This document shows positions 51,117 through 59,405 of a DNA stretch of 64,000 nt, one piece after another. The position numbers and the translations under genes were made by a program. The stretch is taken from the NCBI GenBank assembly GCA_964440115.1, contig CAYTPV010000004.1, positions 62,001-126,000 of the forward strand, read 5' to 3'. A model generated the notes under the pieces. The model ran no database searches. It saw only the letters and a program-made list of their open reading frames with translations, and had not been told where the DNA came from. The stretch is from JAEWWD01 sp964440115 (GTDB lineage: Bacteria > Bacillota > Clostridia > Christensenellales > CAG-138). Positions within the stretch are counted from its first letter, which is position 1, and every line of letters starts with the position of its first letter.

Positions 51117-51170
51117 GAATGCCTAAAAACATCTGCGGCGTTTTCGCCGCACGAAGCCTTCATGGCATTC
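51117..51170 (-). promoter_or_regulatory. Structured leader of the nickel transporter operon
   Basis: GAATGCC pairs with GGCATTC, enclosing a perfect hairpin TGCGGCG/CGCCGCA, followed on the minus strand by TTTTATTTT just before the ribosome binding site. It could be a terminator used for attenuation by a metal- or cofactor-dependent signal. It does not match the NiCo riboswitch consensus as I know it. Confidence 0.4.
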
Positions 51171-51286
51171 GTCCGTTCAGGAACTAATTGTCCGGGAAAT
51201 ACTATTTCATGCGTACCTTCTGATACGCGCTTATTGTTATACTACCCTATGCGCCGATGTGACGCAATATGTTTTTCGTCACTCAA

Positions 51287-52090
51287 TCAGAGCGTTTCGT
51301 TCATGCTGCCCGTGCGGTAACCCTTGAGGTCGAGGGAAACATAGCTGAACCCATATTCCCGCAGCTTATCGTGTATGGTTTTACGCGTTTGTTCCTGCAG
51401 CATGCGTTCAAATTCATCCGGGGATAATTCAATGCGAGCCAGATTGCCGTGTATGCGCACGCGTACCTGCTTAAAGCCCATATTCAAAAGTAGAGACTCC
51501 GCCTGATCCACCATGTACAGCTTTTCTTCGGTGATGGTTTCGCCATATACGAAGCGGGAGGCGAGGCATGCAAAGGATTGCTTCTGCCATGTCGGAAGGC
51601 CCATTTCTTTGGAAAGTGTCCGGATATCCGCTTTGCTCAGTTCTGCGTATCGCAGCGGGCTTTTCACACCAAGCTCAGCAATCGCCTGAAGGCCCGGCCT
51701 GTAATCTCCCATATCGTCGGTGTTGGAACCTTCTGCGATATGCTTTAACCCGTTTTCCGTAGCAATGCGGCCGATTGTCTGGAACAGTTCCGATTTACAC
51801 AAATAGCAGCGGTTGGGCGGATTGCTGGAAAAGCCGGGGATGGATAGCTCCTCCGAATCGCAGAGTATGTGACGTATGCCGTGCTCCGCTGTGAATGCCT
51901 GCGCCGCGTCCAGCTCGCGCTTGGGGAAGGAACAGGAGCGCGCGGTGACGGCGACAGCATTATCGCCCAATGTATCATGCGCGACGGCAAGCAGAAATGT
52001 GGAGTCAACTCCGCCGGAAAACGCAACGGCCACGCTTTCCAGTTCCCTCAAATACGCTTTCAAACGTTCCAGTTTCTGCTGTATATCCAT
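51287..52090 (-). CDS. larE: LarE, sulfur transferase for the nickel-pincer cofactor
   Basis: A 267-residue PP-loop enzyme that adenylates the cofactor precursor and installs sulfur. It has the pyrophosphatase loop AFSGGVDST, CYLCKSELF (C95 and C98) and SFACLASRF (C175). C175 aligns with the sacrificial cysteine C176 of Lactobacillus plantarum LarE. The extra CxxC pair is the pattern of LarE proteins reported to hold a 4Fe-4S cluster and recycle sulfur. It ends 193 bp upstream of cbiM on the same strand. Confidence 0.92.
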   Translation of the reverse strand: MDIQQKLERLKAYLRELESVAVAFSGGVDSTFLLAVAHDTLGDNAVAVTARSCSFPKRELDAAQAFTAEHGIRHILCDSEELSIPGFSSNPPNRCYLCKSELFQTIGRIATENGLKHIAEGSNTDDMGDYRPGLQAIAELGVKSPLRYAELSKADIRTLSKEMGLPTWQKQSFACLASRFVYGETITEEKLYMVDQAESLLLNMGFKQVRVRIHGNLARIELSPDEFERMLQEQTRKTIHDKLREYGFSYVSLDLKGYRTGSMNETL

Positions 52091-52244
52091 GCGTTCTCCT
52101 TCGTGCTTTAGATGTTGCGACCAGTTTAGAAGTATGCATTCTATTGTAAGCCATTGTGATAGGCTGTCAAGTAAAAAGGCAAATAGGTAATCCTTCGGTG
52201 TCTATAAGCAACTGTTGCAAAGATTTACATGCGTCGGATTTCGT

Positions 52245-52274
52245 TTGCGGCGGGCAGCATTTGTGGTCTATAAT
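52245..52274 (+). promoter_or_regulatory. Possible promoter of the amidohydrolase gene
   Basis: TTGCGG (-35), 18-bp spacer, TATAAT (-10), 67 bp before the start codon. Confidence 0.5.
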
Positions 52275-52340
52275 AGTATTAACTTGATGGGCATTCCGCA
52301 ATGGGGCGGATGATTGCCCGTACATTTCGGAGGTTATATC

Positions 52341-53558
52341 ATGCTGGACATACTGATCAAAGGCGCTTCTATCAGCGGATTTTCGGGCAGAATGGATGTT
52401 GCCGTATCTGATGGGAAAATTTCGCAGGTGAGCCCCGCAATCCATGCGGAGGCTAACACAATCGTACAGGCAAAAGGCGGCTTTTTGGCGCCTTCCTTTG
52501 TGGATTCTCACATGCACATCGACAAAGCGCTGGTGGAAAGCTCCGATGGATCGGAAAACCTCAAGGATGCGATTGAAGAATCCAACCGCTATTTTCAAAG
52601 CGTACGAGGCCGTGCTGCATCGGATATTCAAAAGCGTGCTGATAAACTGCTTCGCTGGGCAGCCGCCGCGGGTACCTGCGCCGTCAAGACTCATATTACT
52701 ATCAACGAGTACTATGATATGGCGGGCTTTGATGTGCTGTGGGATATGAAACAAAAATTCCGCGGCATCATAGATGTTTACAACATCACTCCCTGGTACA
52801 AAGAATTTGATGCGCAGTGGCATGCAGCGGCGAAACAGGGGAATATTGATTTCGTGGGCGGGTATCCCGGACTGCTCGGTGGGGACGATTATGCCGCCGA
52901 AGTGGATCACATATTTGATCTTGCGCTGCAATACGGCCTGCCGGTTGACCTGCATGTGAATGAATCGGATGCACCGGATATTCGCTGCTTTGAATATGTA
53001 TTGAAGAAGACGATACAAACCGGCATGCAGGGCCGTGTAAGCTGCAGCCATGTAACGGGTCTCAACGCGGTGGATGACGATACTGCCGCACGCGTGCTGG
53101 ACCTTGCCTCGCAGGCGCAGGTCAACGTCATCACGCTACCTTCCTGCAACCTGTATCTCATGGGCCGCCAGGATAAGGAACCCATCCGCCGCGGGCTAAC
53201 GCGCGTGCGCGAATTTCAGAAGCGCGGTGTGAATGTCTCGTTCGCGTCCGATAACGTGCGCGATCATTTCCGCCCCTTCGGCAACGCGGATATGCTGCAG
53301 GAGGCTTTGTTGAGTGCGCAGATACTGCAGTATGGCACCAGAAACCTTTTGAATCTCATTTACGACATGGGTACTGTATGCCCGGCGAAGAATGCGTTGC
53401 TCAAGGACTATGGCGTACAGCCGGGCTGCAGGGCTGATTTTGTGCTCTATGATGAAAAGAGTGCGCCCGAAGCAATTATCACGCAGAAACCTCGGCGTAT
53501 CGTGGTGAAGGATGGGAAAATCATCGCGAAGCGGGGCAAGCTTGTCGGACGAATATAA
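52341..53558 (+). CDS. Amidohydrolase of the cytosine deaminase (CodA-like) group
   Basis: A 405-residue metal-dependent TIM-barrel hydrolase. Metal and active-site motifs: VDSHMHIDKAL, KTHITINEY, PVDLHVNESD, SCSHVTGLN and SFASDNVRDHF (catalytic Asp). The C-terminal beta sandwich closes with RRIVVKDGKIIAKRGKL. CodA-like members deaminate cytosine, isoguanine or other N-heterocycles, or open cyclic ureides. RBS GGAGG is 6-7 bases before the ATG at 52341. It converges on the SorC regulator gene, which may control something else. Confidence 0.85.
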   Translation: MLDILIKGASISGFSGRMDVAVSDGKISQVSPAIHAEANTIVQAKGGFLAPSFVDSHMHIDKALVESSDGSENLKDAIEESNRYFQSVRGRAASDIQKRADKLLRWAAAAGTCAVKTHITINEYYDMAGFDVLWDMKQKFRGIIDVYNITPWYKEFDAQWHAAAKQGNIDFVGGYPGLLGGDDYAAEVDHIFDLALQYGLPVDLHVNESDAPDIRCFEYVLKKTIQTGMQGRVSCSHVTGLNAVDDDTAARVLDLASQAQVNVITLPSCNLYLMGRQDKEPIRRGLTRVREFQKRGVNVSFASDNVRDHFRPFGNADMLQEALLSAQILQYGTRNLLNLIYDMGTVCPAKNALLKDYGVQPGCRADFVLYDEKSAPEAIITQKPRRIVVKDGKIIAKRGKLVGRI

Positions 53559-53596
53559 ATTCTTTGTTTGTCTGGTGCTATTCGTCCGGTAAATAC

Positions 53597-53630
53597 AAAG
53601 CCCGCTGCGTTTTGACGCAGCGGGCTTTCT
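53597..53630 (+). terminator. Terminator of the amidohydrolase gene
   Basis: AAAGCCCGCTGCGT pairs with ACGCAGCGGGCTTT around TTTG, followed by CTTG. Confidence 0.8.
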
Positions 53631-53760
53631 TGCCTATGGTCCTTTGTCGGGCGGCCAGTGTTGCGGCCTGTTCCGGCTGCATGGAACGCCGTGAACACCG
53701 GGATTTTTCCCCCTGAAAGTTACAAAGGCAAACTGAAATTGAAAGAAAATGCGGATATAT

Positions 53761-54741
53761 TCAATTGCTCAACAGACTCAAGGCGGTCTGTTCATCTGTG
53801 ATGAGCGTATCGATATAGCCGCCCTTGAGCGCCGCAATGATCGCGCTCTTTTTATGTATTCCCCCTGCCATTGCAATCGTCATGGGGCAACGCCGTATAT
53901 CGTCCAGAGAAATCCCGACTATCCGGCGATCCACATCGGTGATGCAGGGACTCCCATCCATTTTGACTACTCTTCCGCATAAATCGGAAACTCCTCCGCG
54001 GAGGGCAATCTCCTCACATTGCGCATCTGTCAAACAGCCGGATTTATACATGGCGTTGTATTGCGGCAGCACCAACCCTATGCCGGAAAGAATCGCATCC
54101 AGCTTAGGGAACAATTCAAAATGGGATTGCATCTCCGCTTCCTGCATCATCAGGTCCTTGGTAACTTCGTTCTCAATGTAAAATGGGGCGCGAAGCACAT
54201 AACATTCCCCATGCAGTGCACCGGAAAGTTCTCTGGCCATTTCCAGACCATCGGCAGGGCCCAGCTTGCGCCCATATCCGGCTGCCAGTTGTACGACGTC
54301 GGCGGTTACCAGCGGATTGCGTGCGCCCAATGAATGAACAAACTCACGGAGCGTTGACCCCCAGCTGATCCCGACCTTCATGTGATCCTTGACGTAAGAC
54401 GAAAGATATTCAGCCGCAGCTTCGCCGATATTCCGCTTGGTTTCTTCGGTACTGCTACCCGTAGGAGCTACGCGCAGCTCTTTGAGCCTATAAGTTTCTG
54501 TCAGTTCGTCCCATGATTTGCCGTGGACTACATGTTTGATGCCGCGAATTTTAAATTCTACAATTCCTTCATCCACAATGAGCTTGAGCATACGAGATAC
54601 ATTTGAGCGGGAAGTGGAGAGTATCTGCGCAATTTCGTCCTGCGTCATTCGCTGTATGTAATACATTTGCGCTACTTCAATGAGCCTTTGCGTTCTTTGG
54701 TCAGACTTCACGCTATGCACCCGGTCTTTCTTTACTGACAA
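53761..54741 (-). CDS. SorC/DeoR-family transcriptional regulator
   Basis: A 326-residue SorC-type regulator: helix-turn-helix at about residues 25-55 (RMTQDEIAQILSTSRSNVSRML) and a C-terminal sugar-phosphate-binding domain with VGISWGSTL and MAGGIHKKSAI. It normally senses a phosphorylated sugar. The start is uncertain: the longest frame starts with TTG at 54741, GTG codons lie a few residues downstream, and none has a strong box. A palindrome (54743-54758) abuts the TTG. Confidence 0.85.
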   Translation of the reverse strand: MSVKKDRVHSVKSDQRTQRLIEVAQMYYIQRMTQDEIAQILSTSRSNVSRMLKLIVDEGIVEFKIRGIKHVVHGKSWDELTETYRLKELRVAPTGSSTEETKRNIGEAAAEYLSSYVKDHMKVGISWGSTLREFVHSLGARNPLVTADVVQLAAGYGRKLGPADGLEMARELSGALHGECYVLRAPFYIENEVTKDLMMQEAEMQSHFELFPKLDAILSGIGLVLPQYNAMYKSGCLTDAQCEEIALRGGVSDLCGRVVKMDGSPCITDVDRRIVGISLDDIRRCPMTIAMAGGIHKKSAIIAALKGGYIDTLITDEQTALSLLSN

Positions 54742-54742
54742 T

Positions 54743-54758
54743 CATGTTAATAAACATG
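54743..54758. promoter_or_regulatory. Palindrome CATGTT-AATA-AACATG upstream of the SorC gene
   Basis: A perfect 6-4-6 inverted repeat immediately before the regulator's start codon. A candidate autoregulatory operator; its closeness to the start would also hide the ribosome binding site. Confidence 0.4.
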
Positions 54759-55037
54759 TTATTCAATCCGTTTATCCTATCTCGTCCAACTGTTAAAATT
54801 CACAAACGAATTGTGAGAGAGAGCAGCTGTCCAGAATGCGTTTGCGTATTTTCCGGCCAGTGCCGTTCATGCTTCCTTCCTGATCTCTGGAATTATTTTC
54901 ATTTTAGCCTGAATATAACGATAAGTCAATGGAATATGATATAAAATAGATAAAAAAGCTGTCATTTGACATAACGTGGCGGGCTGAGTGCACCCGCAAG
55001 CTATTTTTTTATTGCGAATGTCATCCTATTCCGCTAA

Positions 55038-55074
55038 AACACAAAATCGACGAAAGACTCGCCGATTTTGTGTT
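55038..55074 (-). terminator. Hairpin downstream of amt
   Basis: AACACAAAATCG pairs perfectly with CGATTTTGTGTT around a 13-base loop; on the minus strand it ends TGTTTT. It lies 62 bp after the amt stop codon. Confidence 0.5.
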
Positions 55075-55135
55075 CGGTAGGAAATTTCTATTTTTGCAAG
55101 GAGAATAAAGGGGAGGGCTCTCGCGCCCATTCGCG

Positions 55136-56347
55136 CTAGTTCAGATACGCGCTTTCGCCATGCAGGGTTTCATCCAATCCGGTAAGTTCTTCGGTCTCTG
55201 TCACTCTGACCGGAGTAATCAGATTGATGAGATACAGCATCCCATATGTGAAAACGAATGTATAAATGGCTGTGCCGACGACCGCGACCATCTGTTTCAC
55301 AAAGAAGCTGCCGCCGCCGTATAGCAATCCGTCCGCCCCGCTGGGATTGATGGCCTTCGTGGCGAACACGCCCAATAGTATGGTGCCGAGTATGCCGCCA
55401 ACGCCGTGTACACCCCATACATCCAGCGCATCGTCCAGACCAAGCTTATTCTTTGTTCCAATCGCCATGTAGCAGACGCCACCCGCCAATATGCCGATCA
55501 ATACGGCGTACGGGGTGGATACATATCCGGCGGCAGGCGTGATCGTGGCTAGGCCCGCGACAGCGCCCGTCAGCAAGCCCAGGAATTTCGGTTTTTTAGT
55601 TGCAATCCATTCAATCGCGAGCCATGTTGCCGCCGCAAAGGAAGCGGCCACGTCTGTGTTTAAGAAAGCGAGGCCGGTGATGGCATCCACTTTCAGTTCG
55701 CTTCCCGCGTTAAAGCCGTACCATCCGAACCACAGCAGACCGGTGCCCAAAGCCACCAGCGGGATATTGTGCGGCGTCAGATTGATCTTCTTCCTCTTGC
55801 CAACGTAGAGTATGGAAGCAAGAGCCGCCATACCGGCAGATGTGTGAACCACGATACCGCCCGCAAAGTCCAGAACGCCCCACTGCTGCAGCAAACCGCC
55901 GCCCCAAACCATATGAACGAGCGGGAAATATACAAATACCAACCAGATCACTAAGAAAATAAGATAGGCGCCAAAACGAACTCTTCCTTCAAACGCGCCT
56001 GTTATCAACGCCGGCGTTATGATTGCGAACATCATCTGATAAACGATGAATACATACAGAGGAATATTGTTGTTGACGGAAAAAATATCGGTAGGATTGA
56101 CGCCGATCAAAAATGCATGGTTGAGGTTGCCGATAATGCCGCCGACATCACCGCTGAAGCAAAGCGAATAGCCAACGGCAAACCACAGAACAGTCGTGAC
56201 TGCCATGGAAACGAAACTTTGAATCATGATTCCGAGTACGTTTTTTCTTGAAACAAGCCCGCCGTAGAAGAATGCAAGCCCCGGAGTCATCAACATGACC
56301 AAGCTGGCTGCCAGGATCATAAAGCCGGTATTTCCGGAATCAAACAT
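55136..56347 (-). CDS. amt: Ammonium transporter (Amt family)
   Basis: A 403-residue Amt channel with about 11 helices. The twin-histidine pore residues lie in GGIVVHTSAG and VWGVHGVGGILG; the family motif DFAGGIVVHTSAG is intact, and FQMMFAIITPALITG contains the phenylalanine gate. It ends without a long cytoplasmic domain. No GlnK gene follows, unusual for amtB. It lies 105 bp downstream of the response regulator on the same strand and is the obvious target of the Amt-kinase system. Confidence 0.92.
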   Translation of the reverse strand: MFDSGNTGFMILAASLVMLMTPGLAFFYGGLVSRKNVLGIMIQSFVSMAVTTVLWFAVGYSLCFSGDVGGIIGNLNHAFLIGVNPTDIFSVNNNIPLYVFIVYQMMFAIITPALITGAFEGRVRFGAYLIFLVIWLVFVYFPLVHMVWGGGLLQQWGVLDFAGGIVVHTSAGMAALASILYVGKRKKINLTPHNIPLVALGTGLLWFGWYGFNAGSELKVDAITGLAFLNTDVAASFAAATWLAIEWIATKKPKFLGLLTGAVAGLATITPAAGYVSTPYAVLIGILAGGVCYMAIGTKNKLGLDDALDVWGVHGVGGILGTILLGVFATKAINPSGADGLLYGGGSFFVKQMVAVVGTAIYTFVFTYGMLYLINLITPVRVTETEELTGLDETLHGESAYLN

Positions 56348-56452
56348 GATCTAATACCCCCATCATCAGTTCTTAAGAATGATGATAATAGACAGGATAA
56401 TCTATGAAAATACAGGGGGTACTGTAATTTGAGATGAAAAGAACTGTATTTT

Positions 56453-57100
56453 TCAGACCTCGATAATATGATTTCTAACAGCGTATAATACAAGATCGAT
56501 GACGCTTTTGAAACCAAGCTTTCGCATAATATTCGCACGGTGCGTTTCTACCGTCTTAATACTCAAAGAAAGCATATCTGAAATTTCCTTGTTGGATTTG
56601 CCCTCTGCAAGAAGCTGTAATATGCCTCTTTCCCGGGAGGATATTTGTTCTCTTGCCGCATATTCGCCGGGAATATTTTTTATATAACTGTTGACTACAT
56701 GCTGGGTAACGCCCTGTGAAAGGAATATATCCCCCTGATATACCGTTTCAATGCACTGGATTAATTCTTCCAGAGCGTTGTCTTTCAATATGTATCCCTT
56801 CACGCCCGCCTGTAGCGCTTTCGCGATAAATTCCTCGGATTTGTGCATGGTCAGAATGATCACTTTTATATGAGGGAAATCCTGCTTCAATCTGGAAGCA
56901 ACATCGATTCCGTTCAGTTTTGGAATCGAAATGTCAACTATGGCGATATCGGGCTGTATGCGGGCGATGTTTTTCAGGGCTTCAATTCCGTCTGCAGCTT
57001 CTCCAGCCACTTCGATATTCTCTTGCCGGGAGAGCAATATGATGAGCGCCTCCCGAAGAATCTTGTGGTCGTCAACAAGAAAAACTTTAATTTTGCTCAT
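56453..57100 (-). CDS. NarL/LuxR-type response regulator
   Basis: A 215-residue regulator with a receiver domain (D10, D11, phosphoacceptor D56 in AIVDISIP, K105 in YILKDNA) and a C-terminal LuxR helix-turn-helix (SSRERGILQLLAEGKSNKEI). Its gene overlaps the Amt-kinase gene by 14 bp, so it is the cognate partner. It probably controls the adjacent amt gene in answer to ammonium. Confidence 0.92.
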   Translation of the reverse strand: MSKIKVFLVDDHKILREALIILLSRQENIEVAGEAADGIEALKNIARIQPDIAIVDISIPKLNGIDVASRLKQDFPHIKVIILTMHKSEEFIAKALQAGVKGYILKDNALEELIQCIETVYQGDIFLSQGVTQHVVNSYIKNIPGEYAAREQISSRERGILQLLAEGKSNKEISDMLSLSIKTVETHRANIMRKLGFKSVIDLVLYAVRNHIIEV

Positions 57101-59000
57101 ACGGAACCTCCAAAAGTATTCTTGTTCCCTTGTCCGTTTCGCTGTCGATGATAAGCCTGGCGTTGATCATATCGGCTCTTTCTTTGATTGAATTCAAACC
57201 AAAACCGGAGGTCACCCCGCCTATATGAAATCCTTTCCCGTTATCCGAAATCCGGATCAAAGCGGCGGCTTTGTTTATTGAGAAGATGTTGACGTTTACC
57301 TCGGTAGCGCCGGAATGCTTCATGCAGTTGGTGAGGCTCTCCTGAATAATGCGGTAGATATTGATTTCCACTGCCTCATTCCACCGTGGCAGATGCTGGT
57401 CAATATCATAGGTAAAGCGGATATGGCCAAGCTCGTTGAGCTTATCGCAAAGATCGCCTATGCTTTCCGCGAGGCCGTTTTGCTTTAGACCGACGGGTTT
57501 CAAATTGTACATGACATTGCGGATTTCTTCAATCGTATGGTCGGCCAGCTTGATTGACTGGGAAGTCTGTTCTTTAAGAGAACTGTCTTTTGCAGAATGA
57601 TGAATCAGGCCTAAGTTAATTTTAAGCGCAACAAGCGATTGCCCTACGCCGTCATGCAGTTCACGCGCGATCGTTTCGCGTTCTTTTTCCTGTGTTGCCG
57701 ATAGTATATACGCCTGGCGTTTGAGTATGATATTCTGCTTTTCAATGGCCTGGTTCAAGTCCTGCGTTAGGTTTTCATAACGTTCTTCCTGCTGACGCTG
57801 CATTAATGTGTAATAATCAGAAAACTCAACAATATTCAGGCCTTTATCTTCTTCTTCGTCGGAAACCCTCAAGCCAATCGTCTTCTTAATGATATAGAAC
57901 ATGAGCATCCCCGCGCCGAACGCCCATGCGAAATTGACAAGAACGCCCAGCATTTGCCCCAAAACCTGCTGATATTTTTGGAGAGCCAGATTTTCCGGCG
58001 AAGCAAATACGCTGCACAATATTGCGCCGCATGCGCCGCCAAATGCGTGGATGGGCACAGCGTTGACCGCATCGTCTATCTTCAGTTTCAGCAGCAAACG
58101 GCTGCCCAGTACAACGACCGAACCCGTTATAATTCCTACAAAAACGGATTGAACGGGCGTCAAAATGTCCGAGCCTGCAGTAATGGCGACCAATCCCCCC
58201 AGTGCGCCATTAAAAACGGCATCCATGAAGCTCTGGTTTTTTGCCAGAATAAAAGTTGTCGCGACCGCTCCTACGACACCCGCGGCAGCCGCAAGATTGG
58301 TATTTAAAAGTATTACGCCGATTTTATCCTCAAACTTGAGAAGGTTGCCGCCGTTAAAACCAAACCAGCTGAACCACAATATAAACGTTCCAAGCGTTGC
58401 AAACGGGATATTAGAACGGACCTGATATATTGGCTTTCCGTTTTGATCAAGCCTGCCTCGTCTTGGGCCAACCATAATGCTTCCGGCCAGCGCGATCCAT
58501 CCGGCGGTTGAATGTACGACGGTTGCTCCTGCGTAATCCATATACCCCAGTCGTGACAAGAAAGTCTGCTGCTGTGTGTATATACCGCCCCACGCCCAAT
58601 GCCCGAACACTGGATAAATAATGACACCGGTAATGATCGCCGCTATGACAAGGGATTTTAATCTCGTTCTTTCCGACATGCTGCCGGAAAATATGGTGAC
58701 AGCCGTACCTGCGAACATCATTTGAAAAAATATGAATACGTAATCATAATTGCTATTCAGATTGGACAACAGCCAATGGTTCGTTCCTAACAGTCCGTGA
58801 AATGTTTGCCCGAACATAAGCGCAAAACCGGAGATGAAGAAAGACAATGCCGCAACCACAAAAGCAATGATGTTTTCCATCGCGACGCTGATCACATTTT
58901 TGGGCTGCACAAAACCCACTTCATAGCATACGAACCCAGCCTGCATGAAAAACACAAAGCAGCCGCAGATCAATATCCACATATCATTTATCTTGCTCAT
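57087..59000 (-). CDS. Amt-domain sensor histidine kinase
   Basis: A 637-residue fusion. Residues 1-375 are an Amt channel domain with both pore histidines (H163 in ATVVHSTAGW, H318 in AVPIHAFGG), the QMMFAG gate stretch and WFGFNGGN. Residues about 390-440 are a coiled linker. A HisKA_3 domain has phosphoacceptor H449 in ARELHDGVGQS, followed by an HATPase with RIIQESLTNCMKH, SDNGKGF and GFGLNSIKER. Fusion of Amt to a kinase is known for Ks-Amt5 of Kuenenia, where it senses ammonium. It shares its operon with the response regulator and probably amt. Confidence 0.92.
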   Translation of the reverse strand: MSKINDMWILICGCFVFFMQAGFVCYEVGFVQPKNVISVAMENIIAFVVAALSFFISGFALMFGQTFHGLLGTNHWLLSNLNSNYDYVFIFFQMMFAGTAVTIFSGSMSERTRLKSLVIAAIITGVIIYPVFGHWAWGGIYTQQQTFLSRLGYMDYAGATVVHSTAGWIALAGSIMVGPRRGRLDQNGKPIYQVRSNIPFATLGTFILWFSWFGFNGGNLLKFEDKIGVILLNTNLAAAAGVVGAVATTFILAKNQSFMDAVFNGALGGLVAITAGSDILTPVQSVFVGIITGSVVVLGSRLLLKLKIDDAVNAVPIHAFGGACGAILCSVFASPENLALQKYQQVLGQMLGVLVNFAWAFGAGMLMFYIIKKTIGLRVSDEEEDKGLNIVEFSDYYTLMQRQQEERYENLTQDLNQAIEKQNIILKRQAYILSATQEKERETIARELHDGVGQSLVALKINLGLIHHSAKDSSLKEQTSQSIKLADHTIEEIRNVMYNLKPVGLKQNGLAESIGDLCDKLNELGHIRFTYDIDQHLPRWNEAVEINIYRIIQESLTNCMKHSGATEVNVNIFSINKAAALIRISDNGKGFHIGGVTSGFGLNSIKERADMINARLIIDSETDKGTRILLEVPYEQN

Positions 59001-59405
59001 ATCATCACCGCATTTCGAAATTCGAGCCGGTAGATTTTCTGCGCCATTGCAGCAATCGTATTAGGTTTTTCTTACAGTCTAACAGATTATACAACAAAAC
59101 GCGCAAGCAGCAAATAAAAAATCCCTCTTTCAAGGACTTTAGATGGTAAAGCGGTGGGATTCGAACATACGACACCAAGAGATGAATGGCGGGCTTTCGA
59201 GTGCCACGCCTGTTCTTATACCGATTGCTTTTTACCTCTTGGTGTTGGCAGGTATTTTTCGAGATCGATAATTAAGTATCATCAAAGCGATTTCTTTTTA
59301 TTGTCTTTCAACGTAACAAATACCCCGAATTAATGAATATCAATAAAATGTCGAATTATGTTATGAGCACCACAAATTACGGAGCCGTCGAGTGGGGGTA
59401 GTATC
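59001..59405. other. Intergenic region with tRNA remnant and inverted repeat
   Basis: About 400 bp without a protein gene, between the divergent kinase and GGDEF genes. It contains a decayed tRNA-Met 3' half (59137-59179) and a 10-bp inverted repeat, ACACCAAGAG with CTCTTGGTGT (59172-59181 and 59236-59245), enclosing a smaller GGCG/CGCC stem. The stretch after 59280 is AT-rich and should contain the promoter of the GGDEF gene. Confidence 0.5.
59137..59179 (-). pseudogene. Decayed 3' half of a tRNA-Met
   Basis: The sequence matches the 3' end of the intact tRNA-Met gene at 60630-60706 together with its 7-base downstream flank (CTTTAGATGG...ATTCGAAC...ACGACACC), in the same orientation, with a few substitutions and small indels. 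T-stem pairing is broken, and no matching 5' half can be formed. Confidence 0.6.

Larger units (their letters stand above)
54742..55135. other. Intergenic region between the SorC gene and amt
   Basis: About 390 bp without a supportable gene. It contains the SorC palindrome; a small GC stem (GCGGG/CCCGC, 54979-54997) followed by a T7 tract; and a perfect 12-bp hairpin, AACACAAAATCG with CGATTTTGTGTT (55038-55074), that probably terminates the amt transcript on the minus strand. Confidence 0.45.

Noticed and set aside
51117..51240. Cobalamin or NiCo riboswitch before the nickel transporter
   Set aside because: Too short for a cobalamin aptamer and without the conserved NiCo junction bases as I know them; reported only as a structured leader.
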